Source: Stictocephala bisonia
Taxonomy: Eukaryota; Arthropoda; Insecta; Hemiptera; Membracidae
NCBI GenBank assembly: GCA_035578905.1
Contig: JAQJVL010002630.1
Location: forward strand, 24,750-88,749
Reading direction: 5' to 3'
Length of the DNA: 64,000 bases
The notes under the pieces were generated by a model. That model did no database searches and was not told the origin of the DNA. It saw nothing but the letters and a program-made list of their open reading frames with translations. A program made the position numbers and the translations under genes. This document shows positions 11,591 through 22,277 of the stretch, one piece after another; position 1 is the first letter of the stretch; each line of letters starts with the position of its first letter.

Positions 11591-12902
11591 CTCAATCACA
11601 CTTATATCGCTGGAAACTTATTATTAGTGCTTATACACGTTAAATTTAAATGCTGTATAGTACATATTGATTAACAAAATGAGAATGAAAATGTTAGAAA
11701 AAAATACATTTTCAGAATGTACATTCCACAGGTCACAATTACGCTTTGATTACATTAGGCCTAGTTTTAATGTAAAACTTAACCGTGTACATTATGTAAT
11801 AAGCAGAAAAATTTATTATTAACATTATTAAAATTAAAAAAATTAAACTGCAGTACTGAGTAAAATATTAAAGCATAGTTCCCACAGCTTGTGTTTTCAC
11901 AACACAGGCCCGATGTTGGTACACGGATTGTGTGCTGCCGCAACTCGCCTGTGTTTCATCAGACAGAACCGTTCCAACGGGCCGTGACCTGTGTAGGCAT
12001 CACGGCTTAAAACTTCATCTTCAACAACATGCCTTTGAAGTGAACAACATGAATTTCAGTTTTAGCAAATCATTTTTGTGATAGTGAAATCTAGTTTTAC
12101 CAAATCAATTTTGTATAACAACTTTCTTTAAAATATTAAACTCAGAATACTGTTTTGTTTAATATTTCTCTTTTGCCTCAATTTATATCAATAATCAGCT
12201 GTTTTATGCATTCAATCAAATCGACTCAGTTGTACTGTTAATATGTTTAAGAATGTTTGATTAACACCACAGCATTCCTAATTTATCCAACGTAGGAATG
12301 ATCATACAAACTCAGTGATTCTGCCTGAGTCGTTTAAGTGAACCATGATCTTTTCCTCTCTTCAATTTGTTGCCAGAAATGATGTTCTGCTCGTTCCTCA
12401 TCTCACCCCCAAGATGACAAGGTTATGCGCCCAGCTACAGATGGCCCAGCCTAACTGTGCTCGCGGACTCCACTACTAACCATTCTCACTATGTAGAATT
12501 ATTTTAATTTTGCGAACAAAGACTAACAAATATTTTACATATTCCTAAACAGATATTTAAGTTTAGGGATATGTAAATTTATTATTTAATGATCCCACAG
12601 ATGTTACAAAAAGACAACATTTTCCATATATTTTTAAAATGTAAAAACCATTTGTTATTTTGAGATAATTTAAATAGGTAAGAAACGCATTAAATTATTA
12701 AATATTACTTTTATTATTATTACTATAAGACATAGTAAAAAATATCAAAAAGAACAATAACAAAAATAAAGTAAAGAAATATATGCAAAAATAATTATAA
12801 TATATTAACATAAATAAGATTGGTCTTACTGGATAATAGCATTTATTCAACTACCAGTCTGACTATTTTTCTGTTTCTTTCTTTACATATCACAATACTA
12901 AA
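11591..12902. other. Non-coding DNA upstream of a LINE ORF1
   Basis: The 11880-12010 interval is GC-richer than its surroundings (for example TGTGTGCTGCCGCAACTCGC), as is 12390-12470. I recognise no gene in either. The last few hundred bases may include the 5' UTR of the LINE whose ORF1 begins at 12903, but the LINE's 5' end cannot be placed by eye. Confidence 0.35.
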
Positions 12903-14504
12903 ATGTCAAAATATCCCTGTGGGGTATGTACAATTGGAGTTAAACACAAGGGCATTTTGTGCACTGGGAGTTGTAGTCTATGGCACCATTCTAAATGTCT
13001 AAACTGGCCTGATAAAAAATTCTCAAAGCTTACAAAAACAGAAATAAACAATTGGAAATGTGACAAATGCAAAACTGTAAATACAACAAACCTTAACACA
13101 AATTCAATGTCAGAAGCTACAACTAACCAGGCAAAAAATTCATCAATCACAGAAATAGAAGAAAAAATACTAAAACTTGATAATATTGAAGAAACAGATT
13201 TAGAAACTTCGCTTTCATTGGCAGCAGAAGTTGGCAATGCCTTGCTGACCGAAAATCACAAATTAAAACAGGACTTACTAGATATGACCATAAAAAACTC
13301 CAAATTAACGCTAGACAATAACGAGATAAGAAACATAAAGGAAATCAACTTCCAGTCACAAATTAAAGAGTTAGAGGAGGAAAGAGATAAAATTTTAAAC
13401 AAATACAATATACTAGTTGAAAACCTTAACAATGCTGAAAATCAGTTAGTAAAAGAAAAACAAATTCAAAATGAGTTAAGAAAAATATTTGAAGAACAAG
13501 ACAGAGAAAAAGAAGACACCATCTGCAAACTCCTAAAGCATCTGCAGCAACTCACTAATAAAAATAATACGTCACCGGAACTCACAGCAATAAAAAACGT
13601 GGACATTCAAACAAGCAATAGCTCTATAACTGAGCCAAGCACAAACGGACTTATCCTGACAGATTTAGCCAAGATAAAGAACAGACAAGAACAATCAGAG
13701 GAAATTATCAGGACATTGCAAGAACAAATGCTATCTCTAATGGCTTCTATAGACCATCAAACACTACAAAACTTGACTAGGAGAGACAGGCAAACTCCAA
13801 TAAAAAAACTGAATAAATCATTAACTGGGAGAGACAGACAAACTCCGACTAAAAAACTGAGCAAACCACTAACTGGGAGAGGTAGACAAACGCCAACTAA
13901 AAAACTGATAAAACAAGGAACTCTTAAAAAGAAAAATATGGTCTATAGTGTCTCCCTGCAGGCAGCTAAATATAATTCACAAATAAACATAGCGAGTCCC
14001 ACAACAAGCACTCATAAAAAACAAAATAAAACAATGACACCTACCTGTAACCAAACACCCCACATAGAAGGAAACTTCTACTACTCGTCTGAAACTGATA
14101 TAAGTGGTCACAATCTAATCACACAGAAAAAACTTAATTGCATCTCTCAACTGATAGACAAAAAAATTCCACCCTCAACTGCAAAAATTTGCCCAAATGA
14201 TGAAGACATAGAACAATTGTTTACCAAACATATAAATTTTTATAAAAATGTCAATAACAGCTATCTCTACAACCTGTCCAAACTCAATCGAACTCCCTCA
14301 CAAAATTATGTCTCCCACACAAATGAATCAACTGCAAATGCCCTGGAAAATAATTTGTTAGAAACCCTCACTTCAGAAAAAAGCAGACAAAAACAAAACA
14401 CAAAAACTATTGAAGAAAACTGCTCAAAACATAATAACATAACCAACACACAAACACAGAGCTTTTTAGCCATGAAACGCCTACCCAAGGAAATACACAA
14501 GTAG
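12903..14504 (+). CDS. LINE ORF1 with N-terminal PHD-type zinc finger and coiled coil
   Basis: This intact 533-codon frame is the first ORF of a non-LTR retrotransposon; ORF1 products bind the element RNA. Residues 1-60 form a PHD-type finger with ordered Cys/His pairs: CGVC, then CTGSCSLWHHSKC, then WKCDKC. Residues 80-300 are rich in Glu, Lys, Asn and Leu, with LEEERDKI and DREKEDTICKLLKHLQQ, and are predicted coiled coil. Residues 295-345 hold three imperfect basic repeats of about 20 residues containing GRDRQTPTKKL. The C-terminal 200 residues are Asn/Thr-rich and unrecognised. The EN-RT frame follows in the -1 frame and overlaps this ORF's end. PHD-containing ORF1s are known in CR1-group and related LINEs. 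Confidence 0.85.
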   Translation: MSKYPCGVCTIGVKHKGILCTGSCSLWHHSKCLNWPDKKFSKLTKTEINNWKCDKCKTVNTTNLNTNSMSEATTNQAKNSSITEIEEKILKLDNIEETDLETSLSLAAEVGNALLTENHKLKQDLLDMTIKNSKLTLDNNEIRNIKEINFQSQIKELEEERDKILNKYNILVENLNNAENQLVKEKQIQNELRKIFEEQDREKEDTICKLLKHLQQLTNKNNTSPELTAIKNVDIQTSNSSITEPSTNGLILTDLAKIKNRQEQSEEIIRTLQEQMLSLMASIDHQTLQNLTRRDRQTPIKKLNKSLTGRDRQTPTKKLSKPLTGRGRQTPTKKLIKQGTLKKKNMVYSVSLQAAKYNSQINIASPTTSTHKKQNKTMTPTCNQTPHIEGNFYYSSETDISGHNLITQKKLNCISQLIDKKIPPSTAKICPNDEDIEQLFTKHINFYKNVNNSYLYNLSKLNRTPSQNYVSHTNESTANALENNLLETLTSEKSRQKQNTKTIEENCSKHNNITNTQTQSFLAMKRLPKEIHK

Positions 14505-17500
14505 CAAACTATCTAGACATCAGCAAACTTCTGGAATTAAGTTTTCAAGAAACAGAAGAAGAACGCAACTTGCTACTGAGAAAAAAGGCAACAACTACTC
14601 ACTACAAAGTAACCATTGCCCACCAAAATATCAACTGGCTAACAAAAAAGACTGATAAACTTGCACATTTTCTCAGTAGCACTCAGCCAGATCTAATAAT
14701 AATCACAGAACATGGTCTAACTCAAGAAGACCTTGAGAACACTTGTATTGATGGCTACTCACTGGTGGGTGGCTTCACGAGGAAAAACCATAAAAAAGGA
14801 GGTGTAGCAGGATATGTAAAACAAAGCCTCAAAGGATATATAAAATTCTTAAAAGCAAGCAATGAAGAAACAGAGCTAATATACGAAACCGCTTTATTTG
14901 AAATAAAAATTCAAAAAAATATCATACAAGTAATAGGAGTCTACAAACCCCCAAGTGCAAACCTGGAGCAAGCAATCGACATTTTATCTGACCAACTAGA
15001 CGAAGCACTATTTAGCAAGAAGCCAACGATCATCTTGGGAGATATAAATGTAAACAATCTTGAAAAAGATAACCATGACAATGCCAAGCTAGAAGAACTC
15101 CTAACATCTTTTGGTCTCACAAGATTAACATTACCACCCACTCGAATTACACCTACTTCAAAAAACATCAATAGACTGGATATGCACCAACATCAACACC
15201 CAACTGCTCACAACATCTGTCATACTCTCAGGCCTATCAGACCACACAGCGCAAATAGCCACACTGAAACTAACTGGAAAAAAACTGGCTCTTATAAAAG
15301 AAAACAAAAGAATTTTTAACAAAAGAACCATAGAATCCTTTAAAACTAGACTGCAATCTCAAAGTTGGGAAACTATAGACAAAACTGGAAATGCAAATCA
15401 AGCATACAATTTCCACAGCATTATAAAATTAATACTTAATGACACCTGCCCTGAAAAACTGGTAAAGAAAAAACAAAATAATAAAAGCAGGTGCTGGGAT
15501 GAAGAATGCACTAGACTAAAAAGCCTCTACATTCAAGCATTAGAAAAAGAACTCTGTCATGGGCGACCTGGAGATAAAGCTGAAACCGCAGTGAGAAAGA
15601 AGGACTACGACCAAAAGCTTAAGACCCTAAGAAAGAAACAAACTTCGGAATTCATAGAAAGCTAAGACAACAAGTCTAAAGCACTATGGCAGGTTATAAA
15701 CAACGAAAGAAAGTCTAAACCCAACTATAACAACCAGTGGAAACTGCAGACAGAACAAGAAGTACTACAAGACCCACATAAAATAACAAACTACTTTAAC
15801 AATTTCTTTGCTGCAATGGCTGAAAAAACCCTAAAAGACAATAACATCATTAATGAGGGAGACAAAGGTAGTTGGACATTTGCCATCATTACGTGAAAAA
15901 TAACAATCACGACGTTTCGATTTGGTAAAACCCAAACCTTTTTCAAGTGCTAAAAACTAAACTACATCTACACAAACATGTTATAAAACTACGTTCTTAA
16001 ACTAATAACTTATCTACTTTAATAATTATCTACATTTTAACCTAGATCTTAGAATGGGGTACAACAAAATGAACTTCTACTAAATTTTGTTGTACCCCAT
16101 TCTAGGATCTAGGTTAAAATGTAGATAATTATTAAAGTAGATAAGTTATTAGTTTAAGAACGTAGTTTTATAACATGTTTGTGTAGATGTAATTTAGTTT
16201 TTAGCACTTGAAAAAGGTTTGGGTTTTACCAAATCGAAACGTCGTGATTGTTATTTTTCACGTAATGATGGCAAATGTCCAACTACCTTTGTCTCCCTCA
16301 TCTGATACTCCATCATTAACAAATTTCAAAAACAAAACATCATTAATCATAACAATAACAACCCTATACAAATAGCTCAAGTCACAAACAAGGAACTGTT
16401 TCTCCAGCCTGCTACAGAAAACGACATACAAAATGTAATAGACTCTCTAAAGCCTATAACATCATCCGGCATTGATGAAATATCCTCTAAAATGGTTAAA
16501 ATCTGCAAAAACGAACTGACCTACAGTCCTCATAAATAAATCACTCCAACAAGGCCTTTTTCCATCACAGCTAAAGATATCAGTGACAGACTCAAACAGC
16601 TACAGACCAATATCCTTGATATCAACATTTTCAAAAATTTATGAAAAAATCGTTCTTAAACAACTTCTACATTATCTAAAATAAAACAATTTGATAACAG
16701 AGAAACAACACGGATTCCTTAAAGGCAGATCCACAACAACCGCTATAATTCAACTGACAGAGTACATAATAGACCAACTTGAAGAAGGCTGCTTTGTAAC
16801 AAGCTTATTTCTTGACTATAGTAAGGCGTTTGACTGCCTCAACCACTCTTACAGAAAATTACAGTCAAACACTCTTACAATAAACTCTTACAGAAACTAG
16901 ACGCTCTTGGTATAAGAGGGAAAACAGCAAAATGGTTTCACAGCTATAGGTAGCTGTATAGTGTATAGCTATAGCTGTAGCTTAGGAGTGATAGGCAACA
17001 GGTCACAGAGATAATGAACACGCAGAACAACACTAGGCATAAGACTCGCTCTGAGAAAACGAGCATATATAGAGGGGTGCCAAAAGGATCAGTCCTCGGG
17101 CCTGTACTGTTCCTCCTTCTCACTAACGACCTCCCAGAAGAACTAAGTAACTACTGCCAAACTACAATGTATGCAGATGACACAGTAATTACCACTACAG
17201 ACAAAGCAGTGGAATCACTCAACCTGCTCACTAATACAACCTTTGACAAAGTGAAAAAATACTGCCGCAGTAATGAATTAGTGCTTAATGAAAACAAAAC
17301 AGTCCAAATTAACTTCACCACTAAAAACAGAGCTATACCTCAAACGCTCCATGGACTCAAAAATGAACTCAATGCAAAATATCTAGGCATCATCATTATA
17401 GACTCGAAGATCACATGGCAACAGCACATAGACCACCTGTGCAAGAAGCTAAGCGCTGGAATATACGTCATCAGGCGGATAATGCAGGTAAGTGATCTAC

Positions 17501-17982
17501 AAACAGCAAAAACTGCCTATCATGCACTATTCGAAAGTCACCTCACTTATGACATATTAGTATGGGGAGGAACATCCATCTCCAACTTGGAGAGAACACT
17601 AAAACACCAAAAAAGGGCAATCAGATGCCTAGCAGGACTCAAGTACCAGGAAAGCTGCCGAGAAGCCTTTAAAGAGCTAAACATTCTTACTGTGACATCA
17701 CTCCACATCCGCGAAGCAATCCTGTATGCAGTCTCCAGCAACCAAACAAGAAATAGAGACCTACATCATCACTACACACGGAATGCATCAAGTTTTGCTC
17801 TTCCAGTACATCACCTGAACCTATCTGAAAGGAAACCATCCTACAAGGGAGCACTCTATTTTAACCTCTTGCCAGAAGAAATAAAGAAAGAACCAATAGA
17901 GAGACTCAAGAAGAGACTGACAACCTGGCTACAAGACAGACCATTTTATACAGAAAAGGAATTCTTAAACAATGTACTATAA
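14437..17982 (+). pseudogene. LINE ORF2: AP endonuclease and reverse transcriptase, broken
   Basis: This is the second ORF of the 12.9-kb LINE. The endonuclease occupies 14600-15260, with HQNINWL, IIITEHGL carrying the catalytic Glu, IGVYKPPS, ILGDINVN, and after a frameshift near 15178 the LSDHT motif. RT pieces include SSGIDEISSKM near 16460, QHGFLKGRSTTTA near 16700, LDYSKAFDCLNH, GVPKGSVLGPVLF near 17075 and MYADDTVI near 17170. The C-terminus has KRAIRCLAG, ELNILTV and NLLPEEIK, typical of CR1/Daphne-type LINEs. Lesions are the 15178 frameshift, an in-frame stop near 15663, the foldback insertion at 15854-16310, further shifts at 16530-16690, and a short repeat expansion at 16850-16990. 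The frame is open upstream to about 14437, overlapping ORF1 by about 70 nt in -1. Confidence 0.9.
15854..16310. mobile_element. 457-bp palindromic insertion in LINE ORF2 with 9-bp target duplication
   Basis: Two arms of about 210 bp are almost perfect inverted copies around a loop of about 13 nt near 16074-16086. The 9-bp word CATCATTAA flanks the insertion (15845-15853 and 16311-16319). Removing the insertion plus one copy restores an open frame (AEKTLKDNNIINKFQKQ), so the boundaries are well supported. The right end has 10 extra bases (TCTGATACTC) without a left partner. Each arm contains a GGTTTGG/CCAAATC stem followed by GAAACGTCG, resembling Penelope-type terminal sequence. It has no ORF. 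Confidence 0.9.
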
Positions 17983-18039
17983 CTTCATTTCATTACTTTT
18001 GACACATTGTAATATTCTCAAAGAATATGTCAATAAAAA

Positions 18040-18066
18040 TATTTGTCTATTTGTCTATTGTCTATT
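18040..18066 (+). repeat. LINE 3' tail microsatellite, (ATTTGTCT)n-like
   Basis: Downstream of the ORF2 stop at 17982 there is a short 3' UTR containing CAATAAAAATATTTGTC, then three imperfect copies of an octamer TTTGTCTA ending in TGTCTATTACTA. Short tandem repeats at the 3' end are typical of CR1-like LINEs, so this marks the element's 3' end. Confidence 0.7.
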
Positions 18067-19225
18067 ACTATTAAAATGTCACTACTATTAAATCACTATT
18101 TCAATATTGCTATTAGTAAACAGTCAATAATGTTTATTATAAACATCTCCTAGTCCTAATTAACAGAAATAACTTGCCAAACATATGATTAAAAAATAAT
18201 AATAATTAGTTGCAATAAATTAAAAGATCGGATTATATTTACAAAATATAATTAATACAAAATGATTGGTTACCAGTACACTTCTACTACACCGGTCTAT
18301 ATTTTCTCGTTCTAAATTACTTGATCAGTATAACGTTTCTAGAAAAGTACTGTACCCCCGCCATGTCCCGCTTCTATTACCCTCTCCTCAAGGTTACGTG
18401 CACCTTTAGCCTAGGCCAACTGTATACACTTCCATCAATAAGAGGGCTTGGAGAAGAAGTATAGTATTGAATAAACCTTATGTTAGTCCCATTACATGTT
18501 TTTTGTAACACAATCAAAGTGAAGAATCATAAAACACATCAAAATATGTCTGTTGTAAAGCAACATTGTACTGATGCCTCAATGTGTTCTGAAGTTGCTT
18601 CCTACTATAACCTTGTTGGCAATTATGAGTTTTGGCATATGTACTCATCAGTCTGGAGCCAGCCAAGTGTGCCAAGACTCAATCTTACATATATACAGAA
18701 AATAGATAGTGAACTGGTCTATCCTCAGATAATGATATAGCTACCGTTATCAACTTTAATGACGGAGTTTGTTTATTAAGTTGTGTCCAAATTCATATTT
18801 TAAATTGAGCAAGTATCAAATAATTGTCAAATCAACAACGAATACAACTAAATTTGTTGCTAAATATTTTAATATTCATCATTATTTTATACAGATTATA
18901 ATTATATTCCAACTAATGATGGTTTTCAGGTCAGATTTTATTTCGGACACAATTGATTTTTATGAAATTTGGACCAGAGTTGGTGAATAATTGTCTACAG
19001 AAATGTGGCTCGCATCAACCTACTGAAATCATAGTTTTTGATATGGTCACAAGAAGAGGTTTGATTATAATGCTTTAAAGAGTGCATTTGAACTGGAGCA
19101 GGTAGACAAAAACAAATGGGCAATCAATACAAGACGATAATTCCAAGGAATCAGTAAGGACTTATTTAAAAAATATATTTTTCCTGAGATTCTGGTTGAC
19201 ATATATTATAGTCTACTAAAACTAG
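18067..19225. other. Intergenic or intronic DNA without a supported gene
   Basis: An open stretch at 18480-18740 (86 codons) contains VSSV-free, His-rich sequence such as NYEFWHMYSSVWSQ, and degraded coding-like sequence continues with stops to about 19110. I do not recognise the family; it may be a transposon remnant. The block at 18340-18420 is GC-richer. No terminal repeats were identified. Confidence 0.3.
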
Positions 19226-20035
19226 TGTGGATCCCACCCGCCCACCCATACACGTACAGTAGTATTAACCCACCCGCCCACTCATTCACATACAGTGGTA
19301 TTGACCCTCCAGCACACCCATACACGTACAGTGGTATTGACTCACCAGCCCACCCATACACGTACAGTGGTATTGACCCACCCGCCCACCCATACACGTA
19401 CAGTGGTATTGACCCACCCGCCTACCCATACAAGTACAATGGTATTGACTCACTAGCCCACCTATACACGTACAGTGGTTTTTACCCACCCGCCCACCCA
19501 TACACGTACAGTGGTATTGACCCACCCGCCTACCCATACAAGTACAATGGTATTGACTCACTAGCCCACCTATACACGTACAGTGGTTTTGACCCACCCA
19601 CCCACCCATACACATACAGTGGTATTGACTCACTAGCCCACCTATACAAGTACAGTAGTTTTGATCAATACCACTGTCAATACCACTGTACGTGTATGGG
19701 TGGGCGGGTGGGTCAATACCACTGTACGTGTATGGGTGGGCGGGTGGGTCAATACCACTGTACGTGTATGGGTGGGCGGGGGGGTCAATACCACTGTACG
19801 TGTATGGGTGGGCGGGTGGGTCAATACCACTGCACGTGTATGGGGGGGCGGCTGGGTCAATACTCACTGTACGTGTATGGGTGGGCAGGTGGGTCAATAC
19901 CACTGCACGTGTATGGGTGGGCGGGTGGGTCAATACCACTGTAGGTGTATGGGTGGGCGGGTGGGTCAATACCACTGTACGTGTATGGGTGGGCGGGTGG
20001 GTCAATACCACTGTATGTGTATGGGTGGGCGGGTG
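19226..20035. repeat. 36-bp minisatellite arranged as two opposed arrays (giant palindrome)
   Basis: A unit of about 36 bp, CCCACCCGCCCACCCATA then CACGTACAGTGGTATTGA, repeats about 12 times from 19226 to 19660. About 10 units then follow in the opposite orientation to 20035. The switch is centred on TGATCA at 19662-19667. The left arm contains a 108-bp (three-unit) higher-order duplication (19421 against 19529). Because 36 is a multiple of three, both strands show long open frames, but these are repeat artefacts. The two halves could form a large hairpin. Confidence 0.97.
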
Positions 20036-20443
20036 GTATCTATATGGTCGTTTGGTGGTGTAATAAGATTTTTAAAGGTATTTGCAAAGTTTGCAGATAG
20101 TAAAGGCTAGGTCGGTAAAGGTATTTTGATAACCTATTGGTCAACAGTCCTGATTTCAATCATGAGAGTTTTTTTTTACATTTAGCTAGATGAGTTTGTT
20201 CAATTATTTTAACAATTTACCTTTATAACAATTTATAATAGTTATTGTAGATATTGGTCTTCATACGGCGCTAGTAATGTGGTCTATTGAAGTCGATATC
20301 CCAATAAATGATTAGGATCGCTAAGATGTCTTTAAGAACACTTCATTTATATTAAGCCTATTATTAACCTAGCTCTTTGCCTTGAGGACCACCGATGACC
20401 CTCGATGTTATGGTGTTAGCGTCAGTGTATCATCTACCACCCA

Positions 20444-20612
20444 TACATGTAACCCGCCCATACAAGAACAGTTGTTATTGACTGACCCACCCGCCCATAC
20501 AAGAACAATTGCTATTAATACACTAACCACACGCCCATCAATACACGCCCATCAAAACACGCCCATCAATACACGCCCATCAAAACACGCCCATCAATAC
20601 ACATACAGTGGT
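20444..20612. repeat. Degenerate minisatellite with a 15-bp tandem repeat
   Basis: At 20455-20525 there are diverged units containing CCCGCCCATACAAGAACA, related to the 36-bp minisatellite just upstream. At about 20532-20603 the word CACGCCCATCAATA or CACGCCCATCAAAA repeats with a 15-bp period, alternating as a 30-bp dimer. The block ends with ACAGTGGTACAC, an echo of the 36-bp unit. It looks like a side product of the same array. Confidence 0.85.
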
Positions 20613-20785
20613 ACACATACGATGTTATATAGTGCCAATATGTTCTTTTATCATGAGAGTTCCTTTTCAATTGAGAAAATATAAAAATAAAAACAATGAA
20701 AAAATAAATACAGTAGTTAATTTTAAGTAAACATTTTCAATATATTTACTGAAGTTTTAAAGAATTGATTGAGTAATTCTGGATT

Positions 20786-21062
20786 ATTTATTTATTTATT
20801 AATAAGACGCCGATCGTCAAGATATGAGGGAATATGGATTTCGAATGAGTGTGATGAGTGTAGATGAGTGAATGTAGTCATTGTTACAAACTAAGGCCGA
20901 CTATTCCTTAGAAAGTGTCATTAGTTAATAGCCCAATGACAAATGAACAGCCGGTGATTATCAGCTGATCCTTCTCAAAATGTATTGACTCTGATTGGGA
21001 TCGAACTGAGAACCTTTAGTACATGAAGCTGGGATTGAACCAACTACGCTACCGACCAATTA
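20786..21062 (-). repeat. tRNA-derived SINE, full length
   Basis: On the minus strand the element starts with a tRNA-like head: TGGTCGGTAGCGTAGTTGG gives an A box (complement of 21041-21053) and AGTTCGATCCC a B box (complement of 20997-21007). These are RNA polymerase III internal promoter elements. A body of about 200 bp follows, then a 3' end with TCTTGACGATCGGCGTCTTA and an (AATA)n tail at 20786-20800. A sister copy lies at 21990-22277. It has no coding capacity. Confidence 0.9.
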
Positions 21063-21132
21063 AATGTTATTTTATTTTTCATTAGATAATCATCAATAAA
21101 TTAATATTTTAATCTAATTATTCATTACTAAA

Positions 21133-21297
21133 ACACCAATATTAAGAGATATTGGCGAATATGAGGGTTGAATGAGTGTAGATGAACGAGAATAGTCATT
21201 GTTACTAACTGAGTTCGACTTAGCTCAGAAACGACCAACTATTACAGCCCAATAGCCCAGGGAAACTAAGGAACCTACAGCTTTACTTGGAATCTTA
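21133..21297 (-). repeat. SINE, diverged subfamily, no tRNA head seen
   Basis: Shared words with the neighbouring SINEs are GGCGAATATGAGGGTTGAAT, GAGTGTAGATGAACG and GTTACTAACTGAGTTCGAC, then CAATAGCCCAGGGAAAC. It matches the 36.0-kb and 52.3-kb copies better than the adjacent 20.8-kb copy, so it is a second subfamily. Confidence 0.75.
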
Positions 21298-21989
21298 ACT
21301 ACTTTAACCATTTCAGGGCGTTTGACGAATTAATCCCCCATGTTTATTTTGCTCTGTGGGCGGAATGACTAAAATCCGCATACTGTTTTTAGCAGTCCAG
21401 GCGAATGATGGGCTTGTCCGTCAATATCACTTGCATCATCGCCTGATACTGACAGACGTGAGAAAATTTGTTTAATTGTTTGGCTTATCCCTTCCATTCC
21501 TTCTCTCCACTGTAACATTCTCCATGCCATCCTCCATCCCCCACTCATATTATTCATTTTAATGTAAAACTATCATTATTATTATTATTATTTTATTTAT
21601 TATTATTTCTTTTTTACATGGAACTGTCTGTTAGTATTATTTTTTTATACAGTATTAGTTATTCTCAAATTAAATTGAATAGAGAGCCATAAAATATATG
21701 TATATATGTGTGTGAATGTGTTTGTATCTATATACAAATGTATGTGTATAATATTCTTACTTAGCACTGGTAGTATTTTATTTTATTTTTAATAGTTATT
21801 CGAACGCTGGTTTTTTTTTTACTTTAGTGTAAATCTTATTTTAAAAATGGAGTCTCAATCAGGCATTTGCCTTTGAGGCCCAAAATTTTCTCTTTCTTTT
21901 ATATATTTATTGTATTTTGTAGTTCAGTTGCTAGTCATGTATATTAAATTTAAGTGTTTTATTTCTCTCTTGTCTTTAAATTTGTAGTT

Positions 21990-22277
21990 TATTTATTTAT
22001 TTTTATTTATTTATTCGTAAGACGCCGATCGTCAAGATATGGGTGAATATGGATTTCGAATGAGTGTGATGAGTGTAGATGAGCGAATGTAGTCATTGTT
22101 ACAAACTAAGGCCGACTATTCCTTAAAAAGTGTCATTAATTAATAGCCCAATGACAAATGAACAGCCGGTGGTTATCAGCTGATCCTTCTCAAACTGTAT
22201 TGACTCTGATTGGGATCGAACTGACAACCTTTAGTACATGAAGCTGGGATTGAACGAACTACGCTACCGACCAATTT
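21990..22277 (-). repeat. tRNA-derived SINE, full length, sister of the 20.8-kb copy
   Basis: The sequence is near-identical to 20786-21062, including the A-box region at 22256-22268 and B-box region at 22211-22222. The tail is an (ATTT)n run at 21988-22015 as read on the plus strand. The two copies differ at only about ten positions by eye, so this subfamily was active recently. Confidence 0.9.

Noticed and set aside
19206..20110. Long overlapping ORFs of up to 241 codons with YTYSGIDPPAHP-type repeats on both strands
   Set aside because: They are the 36-bp minisatellite read through; because 36 is divisible by three, every stop-free frame stays open. There is no start context, composition or domain to support a protein.
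19226..20612. Possible CRISPR-like array
   Set aside because: Units are contiguous without unique spacers, the array reverses orientation, and the genome is eukaryotic.
20997..21053. tRNA gene
   Set aside because: Only A- and B-box-like segments are present. The acceptor stem does not close, and a SINE body and tail follow.
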